From positions 140,006,636 to 140,070,635 of the forward strand of contig OZ023263.1 of assembly GCA_964006375.1 (NCBI GenBank): a DNA stretch of 64,000 bases, in the 5' to 3' direction. This stretch comes from Tillus elongatus (lineage: Eukaryota; Arthropoda; Insecta; Coleoptera; Cleridae). The notes under the pieces are model-generated. The model was not told the DNA's origin. It saw only the letters and a list, made by a program, of their open reading frames with translations, and searched no databases. The position numbers were made by a program, and so were the translations under genes. This document shows, in pieces, positions 27,292 through 38,924 of this stretch. Numbering within the stretch: the first letter of the stretch is position 1; every line of letters starts with the position of its first letter.

Positions 27292-27649
27292 AGATGCCCT
27301 TCTTTAATTTTAACACTTTAATGAACGTATATATTTACAAAACTTAATGGTAGCCTAATACTTAAGGTGAAACTAAGATATATGTTCTGGGGTATAGCTA
27401 ATTAGTCACACACGTAACTACACTTTCATTGTCTACTCTCACGTCTTAATTGGTTTACTTCTTCGTCTTACAATCGTCGTCCGTCTTTACTTCTTTTCTA
27501 CTTCGACGCCTACTCTAGCGTCCTTACAACCTCTCTTCACTACTGTTCGTCGTACACTACTCGCCCTCTCTAGGATCGGCGCTCTCCGCACTACTAACCT
27601 GTGGACGTACCGCGTCACCATACACGGCCGCTCCTGGGTGGATATAACA
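27288..27649. mobile_element. Solo LTR candidate inserted in (TA)n
   Basis: A 362 bp block with TGTTA at the left and TAACA at the right, i.e. TG...CA with short inverted ends, cleanly splitting a (TA)n tract. It contains no coding sequence. No second copy is present in the window, so its orientation and family are unknown. Confidence 0.6.

Positions 27650-27716
<67 letters not shown>
27650..27716. repeat. (TA)n microsatellite, right of solo LTR
   Basis: About 32 TA units followed by the reversed 'GTTATCAGTCGGATATATAT' variant of the composite-repeat junction. Confidence 0.97.
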
Positions 27717-27719
<3 letters not shown>

Positions 27720-28340
27720 ACTGATAACTCAAAAAATAATAAACCGATCTTGATAAAATTTGGTCAGTACCTTCCTTTTGCAAGTGGCTTGGATAAGTTC
27801 GTTAGCCAGGAAAATTGGACCAGGTTTTCCCGGAAAATTTTGTATTTTCTTTCTAAAAAAATTCATATCTCCGTAAATAACAAAGTAAGGGCAACCAAAT
27901 GGTACGCGTGTTTGTATTCTAAAGAGTGAACTCTGTATCAAAATTTAGGTCTCTAGCTTTAAAGACAACTAAGTTATGGGTAGTTAGAGAAACAAATTTT
28001 AAGGTTTTCCTCAAAAGGTCAAACTCGCAATTTTAAAGAATGTGAAACAAATACCGATTGTGAAAAGAAAATTTTGCAAGAAGAGTGTTCTGCAAACCCT
28101 TAAGTTTCAGATTCAAAAGTCACTGCCCTTCATTTTACTAAAATATTTACAAAATATCCATTTCAAATAGGCCCTTTGATGCATTGGCTGTCAGTTTATT
28201 AAGTTGGTGCCTTTTTGGATATTTATTTGTAGGTTTAGTGAAGTTTGTCCAAAAATTTTTTTAGCTAATTTTCGTAGAACAAATTTGTTGATGCATTTTT
28301 GCATATTTTATCGAATTATGATGCGTTTATAAAAAAAAAT
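27717..28340 (-). repeat. Left body of the composite repeat, reversed
   Basis: The reverse complement matches 12950-13743: the terminal module (ACCTGGTCCAATTTTCCTGG) and the 'GTAAAATGAAGGGCAGTGAC' block are shared. Together with 27181-27227 and its TA tract this is one reversed, solo-LTR-interrupted copy. Confidence 0.75.
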
Positions 28341-28367
28341 CTGGACCCAGTAAGTGCGTTTTGCTAG

Positions 28368-29071
28368 CGCATTTTCGGTTAATTTGCAGATTAGCTCCCG
28401 AACGCTTTTCAAAAAACTGTTTCCAGAAATCTGCCTAGGGCCCCCGCTGGATGCACAAAACCCAAGAAAAATTTCTTGTTCACACCCCCCAAGGAAGTTA
28501 CGGGACCAGGAGTGAATAGGGGTGTTGTGCGGGGTAGGTAGTAAAAAGGAAATATAAGAAGAAAATGCGAATAAAACGGGCTTGAAAGTTGTCTTTTTCA
28601 CATCTTGAAGCCATATCCCCCTTAAACCCTGCCTACCCCGCACATCACTCTATTCCCGCAAAAAAAAATTGTTTACACTTCCCAAGGAAGTTACGGGACC
28701 AGGAGTGAGTAGGGGTGTATAAATTTTTTTAGCTAATTTTCGTAGAACCAATTTGTTAATGCATTTTAACGGGACCAGGAGTAAATAGGGGTGCTGAGCG
28801 GGGTAGGTAGTAAAAAGGATATATGAGCAGAAAATTCGAATAAAGCGGGCTTTAAAGCTGTCTTCTTCACATCTTGAAGCCATATCTCCCTTAAACCCTG
28901 CCTACCCCGCACAGCACCCCTATTCACCCACAGTCCCATAACTTCCTTGTGGGGTGTGAACAAGAAATGTTTCTTGTGATTTGTGCATGCAGGTGGGGTC
29001 CTAGTAATGTTTTTGAAAACAATTTGTTGAAAAGCTTTCGGGAGCTAATCTGCAAATTTACCGAATTTTCA
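28368..29071. mobile_element. Foldback-type element with about 150 bp inverted ends
   Basis: The left arm (about 28368-28520, with 'AATTTGCAGATTAGCTCCCG' and 'TTCTTGTTCACACC') is repeated in reverse at about 28925-29071. Between the arms, a G-rich block with 'GGGGTAGGTAGTAAAAAGGA' and its complementary 'CCCTGCCTACCCCGCAC' occur twice (28510-28650 and 28775-28920), each pair itself forming a hairpin. No transposase. Small frames inside are by-products. Confidence 0.75.
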
Positions 29072-29089
29072 TTAAATCCTTTAAATTTC

Positions 29090-29314
29090 AATAACTCAAT
29101 TTGCTATTAACGTAAGCTTTGTTGGTTAGAAAACCAACATTTAAGTTTATTTTCGGAAAAGTTTTGTATATTTTCAAACCATAAGTAATTTTGATAAAAT
29201 ATAGTACATTGTTTCTACCACATAGGCTATACCGGTAATCAGATGCCTGCTCGCATTTGCTATTAAAAACATTTTTATGGAAATTCACTTTCATAACACA
29301 TTTGCTGCATCTAG
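29090..29314 (-). mobile_element. 12626-type MITE copy, reversed
   Basis: The reverse complement aligns with 12626-12875, starting at a mutated end (CTAGATGCAGCAAATGTGTT) and including the 'ACAATGT' and 'TTAACTTAAAATGTT'-like blocks. Confidence 0.75.
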
Positions 29315-29339
29315 ACTATTGAAAAATGCTTATATATTT

Positions 29340-29493
29340 TCAAACAATAAAATTTATTTAGATGAAATATGGTACATTGTTTCTACTATATAGGCAACCA
29401 AGTTTGATGCCTGCTTTCATCAAAGAAAGATATTTGCTATTAAAAATATTTAAAAAAAAATTCGCTACCATAACGCACTTGCTGCGTCCAGAT
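29340..29493 (-). mobile_element. 12626-type MITE copy, reversed, truncated
   Basis: The end CTGGACGCAGCAAGTGCGTT on the minus strand is perfect, followed by about 110 bp matching the family. Confidence 0.8.
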
Positions 29494-29599
29494 GTTTTTT
29501 TAGAATCGTTTAATTTTTTTATGCACATATTTGTCTTTTTTAAGTTACTGTATAAGATGACTGGGACACTGTGCATCCACAGACCAGCCAGGACGGCTT

Positions 29600-30745
29600 T
29601 GAACAAACTGTGCTAGCCCCTCGGTTTCATGTAGGTAGGTAAATTGTATGAACAAAGGAGTCGATAACAAAGGAACCATACTTATTCTGAACGGACACTA
29701 GTTTTTATTCACATTTTTGCTTTATAATATAATGTCTGTTAATGAATAATGAACGAATAAAAGTAACTACAATTGTAACTTAATTTCTTTAAAGAATCTA
29801 TACAAAATTGTTATTACACACCTTGACTTCCGTATCAATAGCTGACTTTAAGAGTATGGCATAGTGATATGTTTATCATTCATTTGTATGACAGATGTTA
29901 TTAATTTCAGTCGTGACTTTTGATGCAGTGGACACATGAAAATGATGTGACTGAAATCAGCCACTGTTACATTGTCACAATCACAAGCTGAAGATCTTAT
30001 TACACAGATTTTATATAAATGAGCCGGGAACCGGCAATGGCTGGATTTCAGTCTTGCTATCATTGTTGTCAATCCTTTGTTATTCCCGGAATACAAGTGA
30101 AAATCTTGTACAGTAGGTAAGTTAGGGTGGAGTATTTTGTATGGATTATTTTTGTTTAAACAGTAGACTTTTCATTCTCTGTTCCATTTTTTATACTGTT
30201 CTTGTTTGATTAATTGATAAATATATTTATATGATACCGTTTCCTTGTAAGTGTCGTAGTCATCGATACTTTGTTTGGCAAGCTGCTCAGCAGGTTCATT
30301 AGGTACCCCGATTTCCGGAGTGACCTTTTATCCAAAGGAAAACTACATTGCCTTGATTTTTTTTTAAATATTTTATTACATGGGTCTATAACGTCAACAA
30401 TGATCCCATTAGTTTTACAGTAAAATCCTGCTTTACTTCTCATGACTATTATTAAGGGGGATTGTCAATCAGTGAGTATGATAGCTTTCAATTTATCCTT
30501 ACTAATCATCTACTGTAGTGCCTGTTGTATGGCTGTTAATGGTGTGGTCTGTATTGAAGCCAAATGTAGAAGTTTAATTTTCTTACTTGGTTCATTTGAG
30601 AAACGTACTATGCACACCCTGCACCAGTTTCGATTTTTTGAACCATCTGTATAAATATGGAGCTGTTTTAGATATATTTCTAATATTTTTTTTACATCAG
30701 CTAGCACTAAATCTGGCAGTTTTCAGTTGCTGTTGAGTAATTTTA
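29600..30745 (-). mobile_element. I-clade-like LINE 3' fragment with RNase H
   Basis: On the minus strand, LKQLHIYTDGSKNRN (about 30665-30620) is the first catalytic block of a LINE-encoded RNase H. NFLSSLPNK-type sequence follows near 30270. A C-terminal cysteine region, LTTMIARLKSSHCRFPAHL with CDCDNVTVADFSHIIFMCPL (about 30075-29915), is the usual end of I/Loner/R1-type ORF2 proteins. The polymerase and endonuclease are absent. Frames are broken, so this is a 5'-truncated dead copy. Confidence 0.75.
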
Positions 30746-32735
30746 ATAATGTATTTAATATTTTTATTTCAAAACTCAATACGTATAAAATTTTGCTGTA
30801 ATTAAAAGTTTGGTGTGGATAAGCAACTGCTGCCGCCATCAGCAAACAAAAGTGGCTAATGAAATTACTTAACGCGCAAGAGAACCTTACGTTAACTACT
30901 ATGATGTTAATAATATCATTTTGGGCGAAAAATTATTGACTCTTTGGATTCCAAATTGAGTTGGGCGTACAATAAATGAATCACATCCTTACACTGTTGA
31001 AATGGTTAATATAAACGAAACTCCAATTTTGAAAATGGTGATACGCTAAATTAAAAGAGTATACAGAGTCTTCAAAGCTATATTTTCCCAATAAATGTGT
31101 AAAAGATCATCAAATGTCATGAATCAAACTTTTAAAAATTACATACAAAACAATTAAATAAAATTGCAAAACTACATAAGTAGAATATTAGAACATTAGT
31201 TATAGCCATCGTGAGTTATTTCTCGATAAATATATAAATGTATTAGCAAAAGCTTCTGCAAACCAGAAATACAAGAAACGAAGAATGAAAATAAAACTTA
31301 AAAATTTAAAACTAAAAAAACTCATAACTCATAATACCTTGTAAAATGTCTTACTACTTTAGCTTTTAAGCAATTATATAATTAACTAGATTTTAAATTA
31401 AGACCCTAAGCAAGGTTTCTGTAGTCTTTAGCATCTATAAACTTTTAAGGCGGTCATAGAATTTTCAGACTGCGTCATTTTCCTTTTCATCTAGTTATCA
31501 CTTATCGAACATTAAGACGTACTTTACTCCACTTAACTCTGCATAGTGGATGAGAAAAAATTGTCAGTTTAGGTGTACTTATTCTTCAACACATGGAGAT
31601 AATAACTAGAGTTTATGAACCTACGCGCAAACAATAACCACTCTTTAAAAAATAATCTTCTTATTGATGTAATAAAATAAACCCAATCTTCTTTAAAGGA
31701 ACGCAAAAAAACATTGCGAAATTTTTCTATTGTGCTTTTAAAAGCATTTACATTTTAAATCACATACCTACTGCTTGTATAAAGTCCTTGGCAATTACGT
31801 TTCTGCTGAAAACACAAGTACCAACAGACCTTTAATAATACTTCTCCCATCGTTGTTTACCTTACAAACGGAAAATAAGATACACTGCTAAGCTGTGGAA
31901 GCCGGAAACCAGGAAAGTAAGCCCAGCCAACTAATTCCACCAGTTCCTGCTCACGCTAGTCTAACTGTTTGAACGACTTTACTCTCCCTTTACTTTAGCA
32001 CACACAATTACTGATAAATTGTCCGTCTAAGTCGAGGGAGGGATTGGACAAACCTTGTGAAGCCACAATAAAGATAAGTGGCTAATGCTGCTATTAGTAC
32101 CGGTGTTAACACTGTAAAAAGTCATCTTAACTAACGAAGTGGAAACTAAAATAATCTTAAGGGCAGAAACCGGGACTTGGTAATTTGCACACTACATCTT
32201 ATATGTTAACAAGTTTAAAGCAGCAATACGGAATAAAACGCATTATACAGAAAGTATTTTTTAATGTGAGTATTTAATTACGCAAACTACAAGCGGTGGA
32301 TAATGATACTAATGTATATTACTTCTAAGCGATTGCTATCCTGAATTTTAAATCATAAAAGAAAATTGCTTTATTATTTTTAACTTTTACGACGTCTGCG
32401 CGTATTCTAATGTCTTTGTTAAATTGCTGGCAACATTTTCTAAAAAACTTCCATCAGAAGAAAATTATCCCCTTAATGGTTGCCTTACAAAAAGGGAATA
32501 TGCTCAAGCTCTTATATCATTCGAGGAGAAAAGTGTTAGGCACCAGATGACACTCCAATCCTTAAAAACTTACTACCAAATGCCACTTGCTAAAACTGTT
32601 TAATGTAATATGGACATAACCCAAGTTTCATCAAACTGGCTACAATTCATCATTATCCCAATCCTAAGACCAGCACCTAGCAACTTGCGTCATTATTTGG
32701 AGTTAATTGTTTATAGAAATCAGATACTCAAATCT
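30746..32735. other. No gene recognised
   Basis: About 2 kb of AT-rich DNA without long open frames. I cannot relate it to other parts of the window. Confidence 0.5.
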
Positions 32736-32738
32736 AAC

Positions 32739-32768
32739 GTGTGTGTGTGTGTGTGTGTGTATGTGTGT
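32739..32768. repeat. (GT)n microsatellite
   Basis: About 14 GT units with one interruption. Confidence 0.95.
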
Positions 32769-33004
32769 TAACATATATACGTGTAAGCAGCTCCAATGAT
32801 AGAAGGTAGGTCACATGATGTATTAAAGAACTTATAAAAATTCGCATAAGGCAGTTGCTGAGTCCAGATTTTTTAAATTTTTATTTAAATAGCTGTGACA
32901 TCTTAGGCCATTAGCACAAACTTGCCAATTTTCATTTACTCTTTTCAATTTTTAAACAAGATCGATTCGTTATTAATTTTACCAATATTTCAGACAAGGT
33001 CAAC

Positions 33005-33075
33005 TTCTCATTGGTCCGCCTAGGAATTGAACCTGGGATCTCTGGCTTAGCAGGCTGACACCTATAAGTTAACAC
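33005..33075 (-). other. tRNA-like sequence, possible SINE head
   Basis: On the minus strand 'CCCAGGTTCAATTCCTAGG' is a good T-arm with B box, and 'AGCCTGCTAAGCCAGAG' resembles an anticodon arm. The D-arm and acceptor pairing are not convincing, so it is more likely a tRNA-derived SINE fragment than a gene. Confidence 0.4.
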
Positions 33076-33082
33076 ATAAAAT

Positions 33083-33299
33083 CTCTGGACGCAGCAAATC
33101 AGCTATGGCAGCGAATTTTTATAAAAATATTCTGGCACCAAAGATTTTTTCTAATTAAATGCTTATAACTTTTTGTTGCATCACAAAGATCTAAATTTTG
33201 GTGTATATTTTACTTTTTATAACGTTAACGTACGCACAAAATTTGGTTACCATAGCTTTGTTATTTTCGGTGTTGAAAATTTTACCCAAGGAAAAGCCA
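33083..33299 (+). repeat. Composite-repeat left end, interrupted by a foldback element
   Basis: Starts CTGGACGCAGCAAATCAGC, continues with 'TCTAAATTTTGGTGTATA' as in 5226-5400, and resumes after the insertion at 34620-34745 with the terminal module and a CA/TA tract. Confidence 0.7.
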
Positions 33300-34620
33300 A
33301 AAAGGGTAAGGTCATTTTGGGATCACCATATATTAACGGCCACGAATAAAACTAGCATACTTTGATAGTACCTCATACAACATATGTAACAGTGGTAAAA
33401 AAAGGTTACAAAAGTGCATCAGAGCCGAGATATACAGAGTGATTCATTAGGTGAGCGACATTAATATATCGGTAACTATGGCAACAAGAGCTTGGGGAAA
33501 AACATTCGAAAGGTTTTTTCAGTGCAATTCAGGTAATATTTTTTATTTTCTAATTATTGCCACCAGATGGCGCTTTTTCGGATGAAACTTTTAGAAAGCT
33601 GTTATTTCAAAATATTTCTATTTAATGTTATCTTTTATTAACTTTCTCTGAAATTCCTAATCTTGTTCGTTATTTTTGTCTGACTTAAATATAATTTAAA
33701 GGTTGCTCACTTAAATGCGCAATTTTGCGTCCACATGTATGCAGACTTTATTCATTGGCATAATATTGATATTTACACACTCACAATGTTAAAAGAAGTC
33801 AAATCGATTAAATGCGGGGGAATTGCATAATCCAGCAAAGTAAAAATTTATCGTTGAAAGAAGTGACATAATTTTTACGCTTCCTGGAATGTGGAAGAAA
33901 AACTTATTTTTAGATTTCTCATTTTAATAACAACCTTTTCATTTCTAAAAATATGCAAATTCGGACTTCACTTTTTGAAAGCACTTTTGACAGTAATATT
34001 TGAAAATGCTTCCAAAACCGAGTTCTGACGTTTCGTTTTTCGAGAATCATCATCAACTTTGATTTTTCAAATGAGAGCCATCATTAACTTAAATGTCATT
34101 ATGTTAGACTTGTCGACACAATTTTACTGATGTATCATATGATAGTTCTAAAGTAAAAGATTACATCAACTTTTGATTAAATTCAACCCTTTTACTATGC
34201 TTTATATAAGGGGGCTCGAAACTCAAACAATATCGAACAAGATTAGGGATTTCACAGAAAGTTAAAAAAAGATAACATTGTAATATAAATATTTTGAGAT
34301 AACAGCTTTCAAAAAGTTTCATCTGAAAAAGCGCCATCTGGTGGCAAGAATAAGAAAATAAAAAAACAATATCTTAATTGTACTTGAAAAAACCTTTCTA
34401 ACAATTTTTTCCCTTAAGCTCTAGTTGCCATAGTTACCGAGATATGAATGTGGCGCACCTAATAAATCACCTTGTATATCTCGGCTCCGATGCACTTTTG
34501 AAATATTTTTTACCACTGTTACATATGTTGTATGAGGTACTATCAAAGTATGCTGGTTTTTTTCATGGCCGCTAAAAAAAGTGGTGATCCCAAAACCCAA
34601 TATAAAATGACCATATCCCT
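33300..34620. mobile_element. Foldback DNA element, about 370 bp inverted ends
   Basis: 33300-33672 and 34228-34620 are reverse complements at roughly 85% by eye, sharing 'AACATATGTAACAGTGGTAA', 'CGCCATCTGGTGGCAA' and 'CGAACAAGATTAGGGATTTC'-type blocks. Outer ends read AAAGGGTAAGGTCATTTT and AAAGGGATATGGTCATTTT. The roughly 550 bp centre is non-coding. It lies within a copy of the composite repeat, so it is the younger insertion. Confidence 0.8.
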
Positions 34621-34888
<268 letters not shown>

Positions 34889-34911
34889 TTAAGTTTTTGT
34901 GACGGTAATAT

Positions 34912-35216
34912 TGTCATTTATCAAAAAATTGTGGAAAAGCCGTCAGTTGCAATATAAAACTCTTTATTATATGCCGAGCTTTCGGAAAAAAATTATTCCA
35001 TTCTCAAGGAAATAACGTGAGTTTTACTAAACTAATTATTCAATAAGAAACATGAAAAAACCTTTTTATAAATTTTGAGGTTTTTCATGTTTGTTATTGA
35101 ATAAATAGTTTAATAAAACTCACGTTATTTACTTGAGAATGGAATAAATTTTTTCCGAAAGCTCGGCATATAATAGACAGTTTTATTTTTCAACTGACGG
35201 CTTTTCCACAATCTTT

Positions 35217-35220
<4 letters not shown>
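34912..35220. mobile_element. Near-perfect 300 bp palindrome (snapback MITE) inside (TA)n
   Basis: Arms of about 140 bp (about 34918-35062 and 35075-35217) are reverse complements with few mismatches, sharing 'GTGGAAAAGCCGTCAGTTG', 'TATATGCCGAGCTTTCGG' and 'AATAACGTGAGTTTTA'. The loop is about 12-20 bp. TA tracts lie on both sides, so it probably inserted into one (TA)n tract. No coding capacity. Confidence 0.85.

Positions 35221-35293
<73 letters not shown>
35221..35293. repeat. (TA)n microsatellite
   Basis: About 36 TA units right of the palindrome, then the composite-repeat right module. Confidence 0.98.
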
Positions 35294-35298
<5 letters not shown>

Positions 35299-35440
35299 GA
35301 AAGTGACCCCGGATATGGGCTCTAGGGGTCTTAGTTAGCCTTCATTTGAAGACATTTTTTCACAATTCAAAAGTCGGGATCTCCCCTTTAGTTATTTTTT
35401 TCTACGAAAATTCACTAAAAATTAGATATTAGGTATCGAA
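35294..35440 (+). repeat. Right module of the composite repeat
   Basis: 'AAGTGACCCCGGATATGGGC' and 'TTCAAAAGTCGGGATCTCC' match 13908-14060. Confidence 0.8.
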
Positions 35441-35476
35441 AAGTATACATCTGGGGTTACCTTACTTCTTCTTTTA

Positions 35477-35800
35477 TGTGTATTTTGTTTCTTTAACGTC
35501 GGTCTATTTCCGCTACTATGCTAATCACCGACGCCAGGGAGTAGTATCACCTCACTGTCCTGGGAATTTTGGCGAACCCCTGCATTTCTGCAAAGAGGGT
35601 AGGAATCCTTAACGTGCCCAACATCCCATGGACACGGGACCGGCGGCTTTACGCCCCCTCCGAAGGGCGGAACGTGCAGCTATTTAACTTGCTCAAATAC
35701 AATGCCACAACCTCGGTTGATGTTATTTGTACAGTATATAGTGAAAAAGTACCCTTCAGTTCAGAGGCAAACTTACCACTGAACCATCTGGGCTCTGTTC
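35477..35800 (-). mobile_element. tRNA-derived SINE copy, reversed
   Basis: The reverse complement begins CAGAGCCCAGATGGTTCAGT with an A-box-like 'TGGTTCAGTGGTAAG'. It then follows the same body as 42629-42980, including 'CGGCTTTACGCC' read in reverse and the end 'CGACGTTAAAGAAACAAAAT'. The B box is decayed. Confidence 0.75.
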
Positions 35801-36479
35801 TTTTAGGTGACTGCCAACTTTTGACGATTTAGAGTTAATATAAAACTAACAGATCAGGGGAAACTCGACAGCTATAATTATAAACATCATACAACTTGCA
35901 AGTAAAATCTAAAAATTAAGTTTGGATCACAACAAAATATAAAACGCAGAAATGCAAAAACCGCGTGTTCTGAAAGCTTTTGTTCTGTTTCGAATTGAAA
36001 GTCTATTTTCATCAAATCAGCTTTCTACGCCATATAAAATACATATACGTCCACAGTTTGAGTACTTTTCTCATGCTCGAGGTGGTGTTTCATGGGTATG
36101 TAGGTTTCACTTTATTCTTTCCTCGTATATTACTGAATATTAATGATAATTCAGTGCATTTTCTCAGACCGTTTTGTCCATTATATGCTAACGATTTTAT
36201 AATATAGAGGCTAATTGATTCGCATAAATATTTAACTTACTATACAATTATATTGACTGAACCAATTAGTGGTGAAGTATCAACAAGCTTGTTATGGATA
36301 TTAGTTGAGCTATATTTTAGAGCTAAATCTTTTGATTTAAGATAAATTAAAATCAAAATAATTCGCTGACCAAAGTTAGTTATTTTAGCTGATAGACAAC
36401 TTATAGGCAACGGTTTTTCATGAAACTCTATATATTGGACCCCACCTGCCAGCACACCAGTTACCACAACTTAAAAAAA
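35801..36479. other. No gene recognised
   Basis: AT-rich, with short open frames only and no repeats seen. Confidence 0.5.
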
Positions 36480-36780
36480 AACACCCCCATTTAGGGGTAG
36501 TTTACTCTTGACATATTTCAGTTTTTTACTGCTACCGAGAAAATTATGCAACCGATCGAGGTCCAAATTCATATCCGATGACTACTATTAACAATAAACT
36601 AGCTACCAGAGGTCTACTGGAAAATACCCCATTTAGGGGTAGTTTACTCTTGGCATATTTGAGTTAATCACTGCTACCGGGAGGACGAAGCAAACTATTG
36701 AGTGCCAATTATATATACGATTACTACTACAACAATACACTCGCTACCATAGGTGCTACCGGAAGAAGCATCCAACCATT
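36480..36780. repeat. Two tandem units of about 118 bp
   Basis: Units starting 'CCCCATTTAGGGGTAGTTTA' near 36484 and 36602 each continue with 'CTCTTG.CATATTT.AGTT' and 'ACTGCTACCG.GA'. A third, weaker unit follows. They lie at the 3' side of the R1-like LINE. Confidence 0.8.
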
Positions 36781-36999
36781 ACGATGAAAATATAGACGCA
36801 ATCACTGCTATCAACAATACAGTCGCCACCAGATGTGGTCACTCCCCTTCCCTCCAGGTCGGAATGCCCACTAAACACCCCATTGACACCTAGAGACGTA
36901 GCGGAAACTACTCGCTGGCATTGCTTCACCACGTCCCTAACTCTTGTTGCTCTCAAAACTTTTACATCCCGTCTTCATCCTCCTTTGACTTCATTATTT

Positions 37000-37263
37000 C
37001 TACGATCCCCTCTCCACAGTATTCCACATCCTTGCACTTCCCAGAATATGCTCTACCATATTATCTGTTGTTAAATCTCTGTCAATCTCTTTATACATTT
37101 GTTCTCTTATTTGCGACCATCTTGCGCACTCAAAGACCGTGTGTTCTGGCGTATCTCTATCACCAGAATACGTACAGTCCTCGTTGTCGACTATTTTCAT
37201 TTTACTCAGGTAAGACCTGAAATGCCCATGACCTGAGCGAAATTGAGTAAAATAGTAACCCAC
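37000..37263 (-). pseudogene. C-terminal domain of R1-like ORF2
   Basis: Encodes TQFRSGHGHFRSYLSKMKIV and CTYSGDRDTPEHTVFECARW, the His/Cys region at the end of R1-type ORF2 proteins. Upstream at 37707-37519 another frame gives EKRRVLSSVVNSIIVYSAPA, also typical of R1 ORF2 after the polymerase. Confidence 0.8.
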
Positions 37264-38099
37264 CTCCCCATGCTGTCTCGATATTCATGTATGTATGTGT
37301 GGAATAAGCCTCTTTGTCCACTGGGATGTTGACATTTCCTCTTCCCATCCTCGCTGCCACTCCAGCGTTGTTTCGGTTCTTGCCTTTTTTCTTTCCTCTT
37401 CTATTTTAGTGTCTTTCATAAGATACCTCTCTGGCCAATAAGTGTATAGGGATCGTTCCTGCAATCACATGTATTGCTTTCGTTGCCACTGTTCTATATG
37501 CACTTGCTATTCTGATGGCTACCTTCCCCTGTGCCCCTCAACTTTTTTTCTACACCTTGCCTTTGACAACACGGCCTTCCATGCTGGTGCGCTATACACT
37601 ATGATTGAGTTTACCACACTACTCAGTACTCTCCTTTTCTCTGGTTTTGGTCCACCGATATTTGGCGTCAGCCCTAGCTTTGCAACCATCATGCCTGCTT
37701 TTGCCACTATTTTTTTCTATGTGCACACCCATGTTCATATTATGTCCTACTTGTTTGTCGAGGTAATTCAGGCTTGTCTGCGACTGAGATTCTGCATTCC
37801 CCACATTGACGGTTACTGTTATCAGTGTTCGTCATCCCACTAGCACTATACTTTCAGTTTTGTGAGGCGCGAGTTGTAGAGCACTTTTTACCATCCGGTT
37901 TTCCACCCTTGCCACTGACCACTTGATATTATCTTCTATGTCTTCTATGCCTTATTTCTTTCACTTACAACCAGCGCCAAATCATCTGCATACCCTGTAA
38001 TAGCCGTTTTGTTTACGGATTCAGGCTAAAAACCTTGTCGTAATAGAAGTTACACAGTGTTGGTCCTGGGATTGACCACTGAGGTACGCCACATGTAAC

Positions 38100-38924
38100 C
38101 TACATCCGATATTCCTGCCCAATCAGTAGCTGTCTGCCTTCCAGATAACTACATACTATTTTTAGCAGATATGGCTCAACTTGCCTCTTTCTTAACTCTT
38201 CGTATATACCTCTCCATCGAGCTGTATTGAATGCATTTTTTACGTCTAGTGTTATCATGGCCACAAACCTGTTTTTATCGCCTTCTTTCGTTGCCACGTC
38301 CTGTACCTTCTTTACAGCAGCCATCGTTGAGCACTCCTCGCGGAAACCAAATTGGTTGTTTGCTAACCCTCCTCTTCTCTCGATTTCCTTTATAAGTCCG
38401 TTAATTATTACATATTAATATCATTTTGCTATTCCGTCTTCCAGGCATATATTTCATTATAACTTCTTTCGTCCTGTTTTCTGTTGCTTCTCCATTAACA
38501 CCAATCTAGCAATATTTTTTTCTGATGGGAAACTTCCATCACTAATTAGTTGATTTATGATAAGTTGTAATATCTCCGGTTTCTGTTCTGCTACTGCCAT
38601 TGAGCGCTCCTTGCGGAAACCAAATTGGTTGTGTGCTAACCCTCCTCTTCTCTCGATTTTCTTTATAAGTCTGTTAATTATTTCATATTCATATCATTTT
38701 GCTATTCCGTCTTCCAGGCATATATTTCATTATAACTTCTTTCGTCCTGTTTTCTGAAGCTGCTCCATTAACACCAATCTAGCAGTATTCCTTTCTGATG
38801 GGAAACTTCCATCACTAATTAGTTGACTTATCATAACTTGTAATATCTCCGGTTTCTGTTCTGCTACTGCCATAACAACCTCGATCGCTATACCATCCCA
38901 GCCTGCAGCTTTACCAGATTTCAT
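38100..38924 (-). pseudogene. Reverse transcriptase of R1-like LINE
   Basis: KAAGWDGIAIEVV (about 38910-38875) opens the polymerase. The first catalytic block is FVAMITLDVKNAFNTARWRG (about 38285-38225). A stretch of roughly 280 bp between them is present twice (38410-38610 resembles 38690-38890), so the domain cannot be read through. The catalytic YADD region further 3' (near 37990) is heavily altered. Confidence 0.8.
38330..38880. repeat. Internal tandem duplication inside the R1-like RT
   Basis: 'GCGGAAACCAAATTGGTTG', 'TTGCTATTCCGTCTTCCAGG' and 'GATGGGAAACTTCCATCACT' each occur twice at a spacing of about 285 bp, with few differences. The duplication is therefore younger than the element's insertion. 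Confidence 0.9.
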
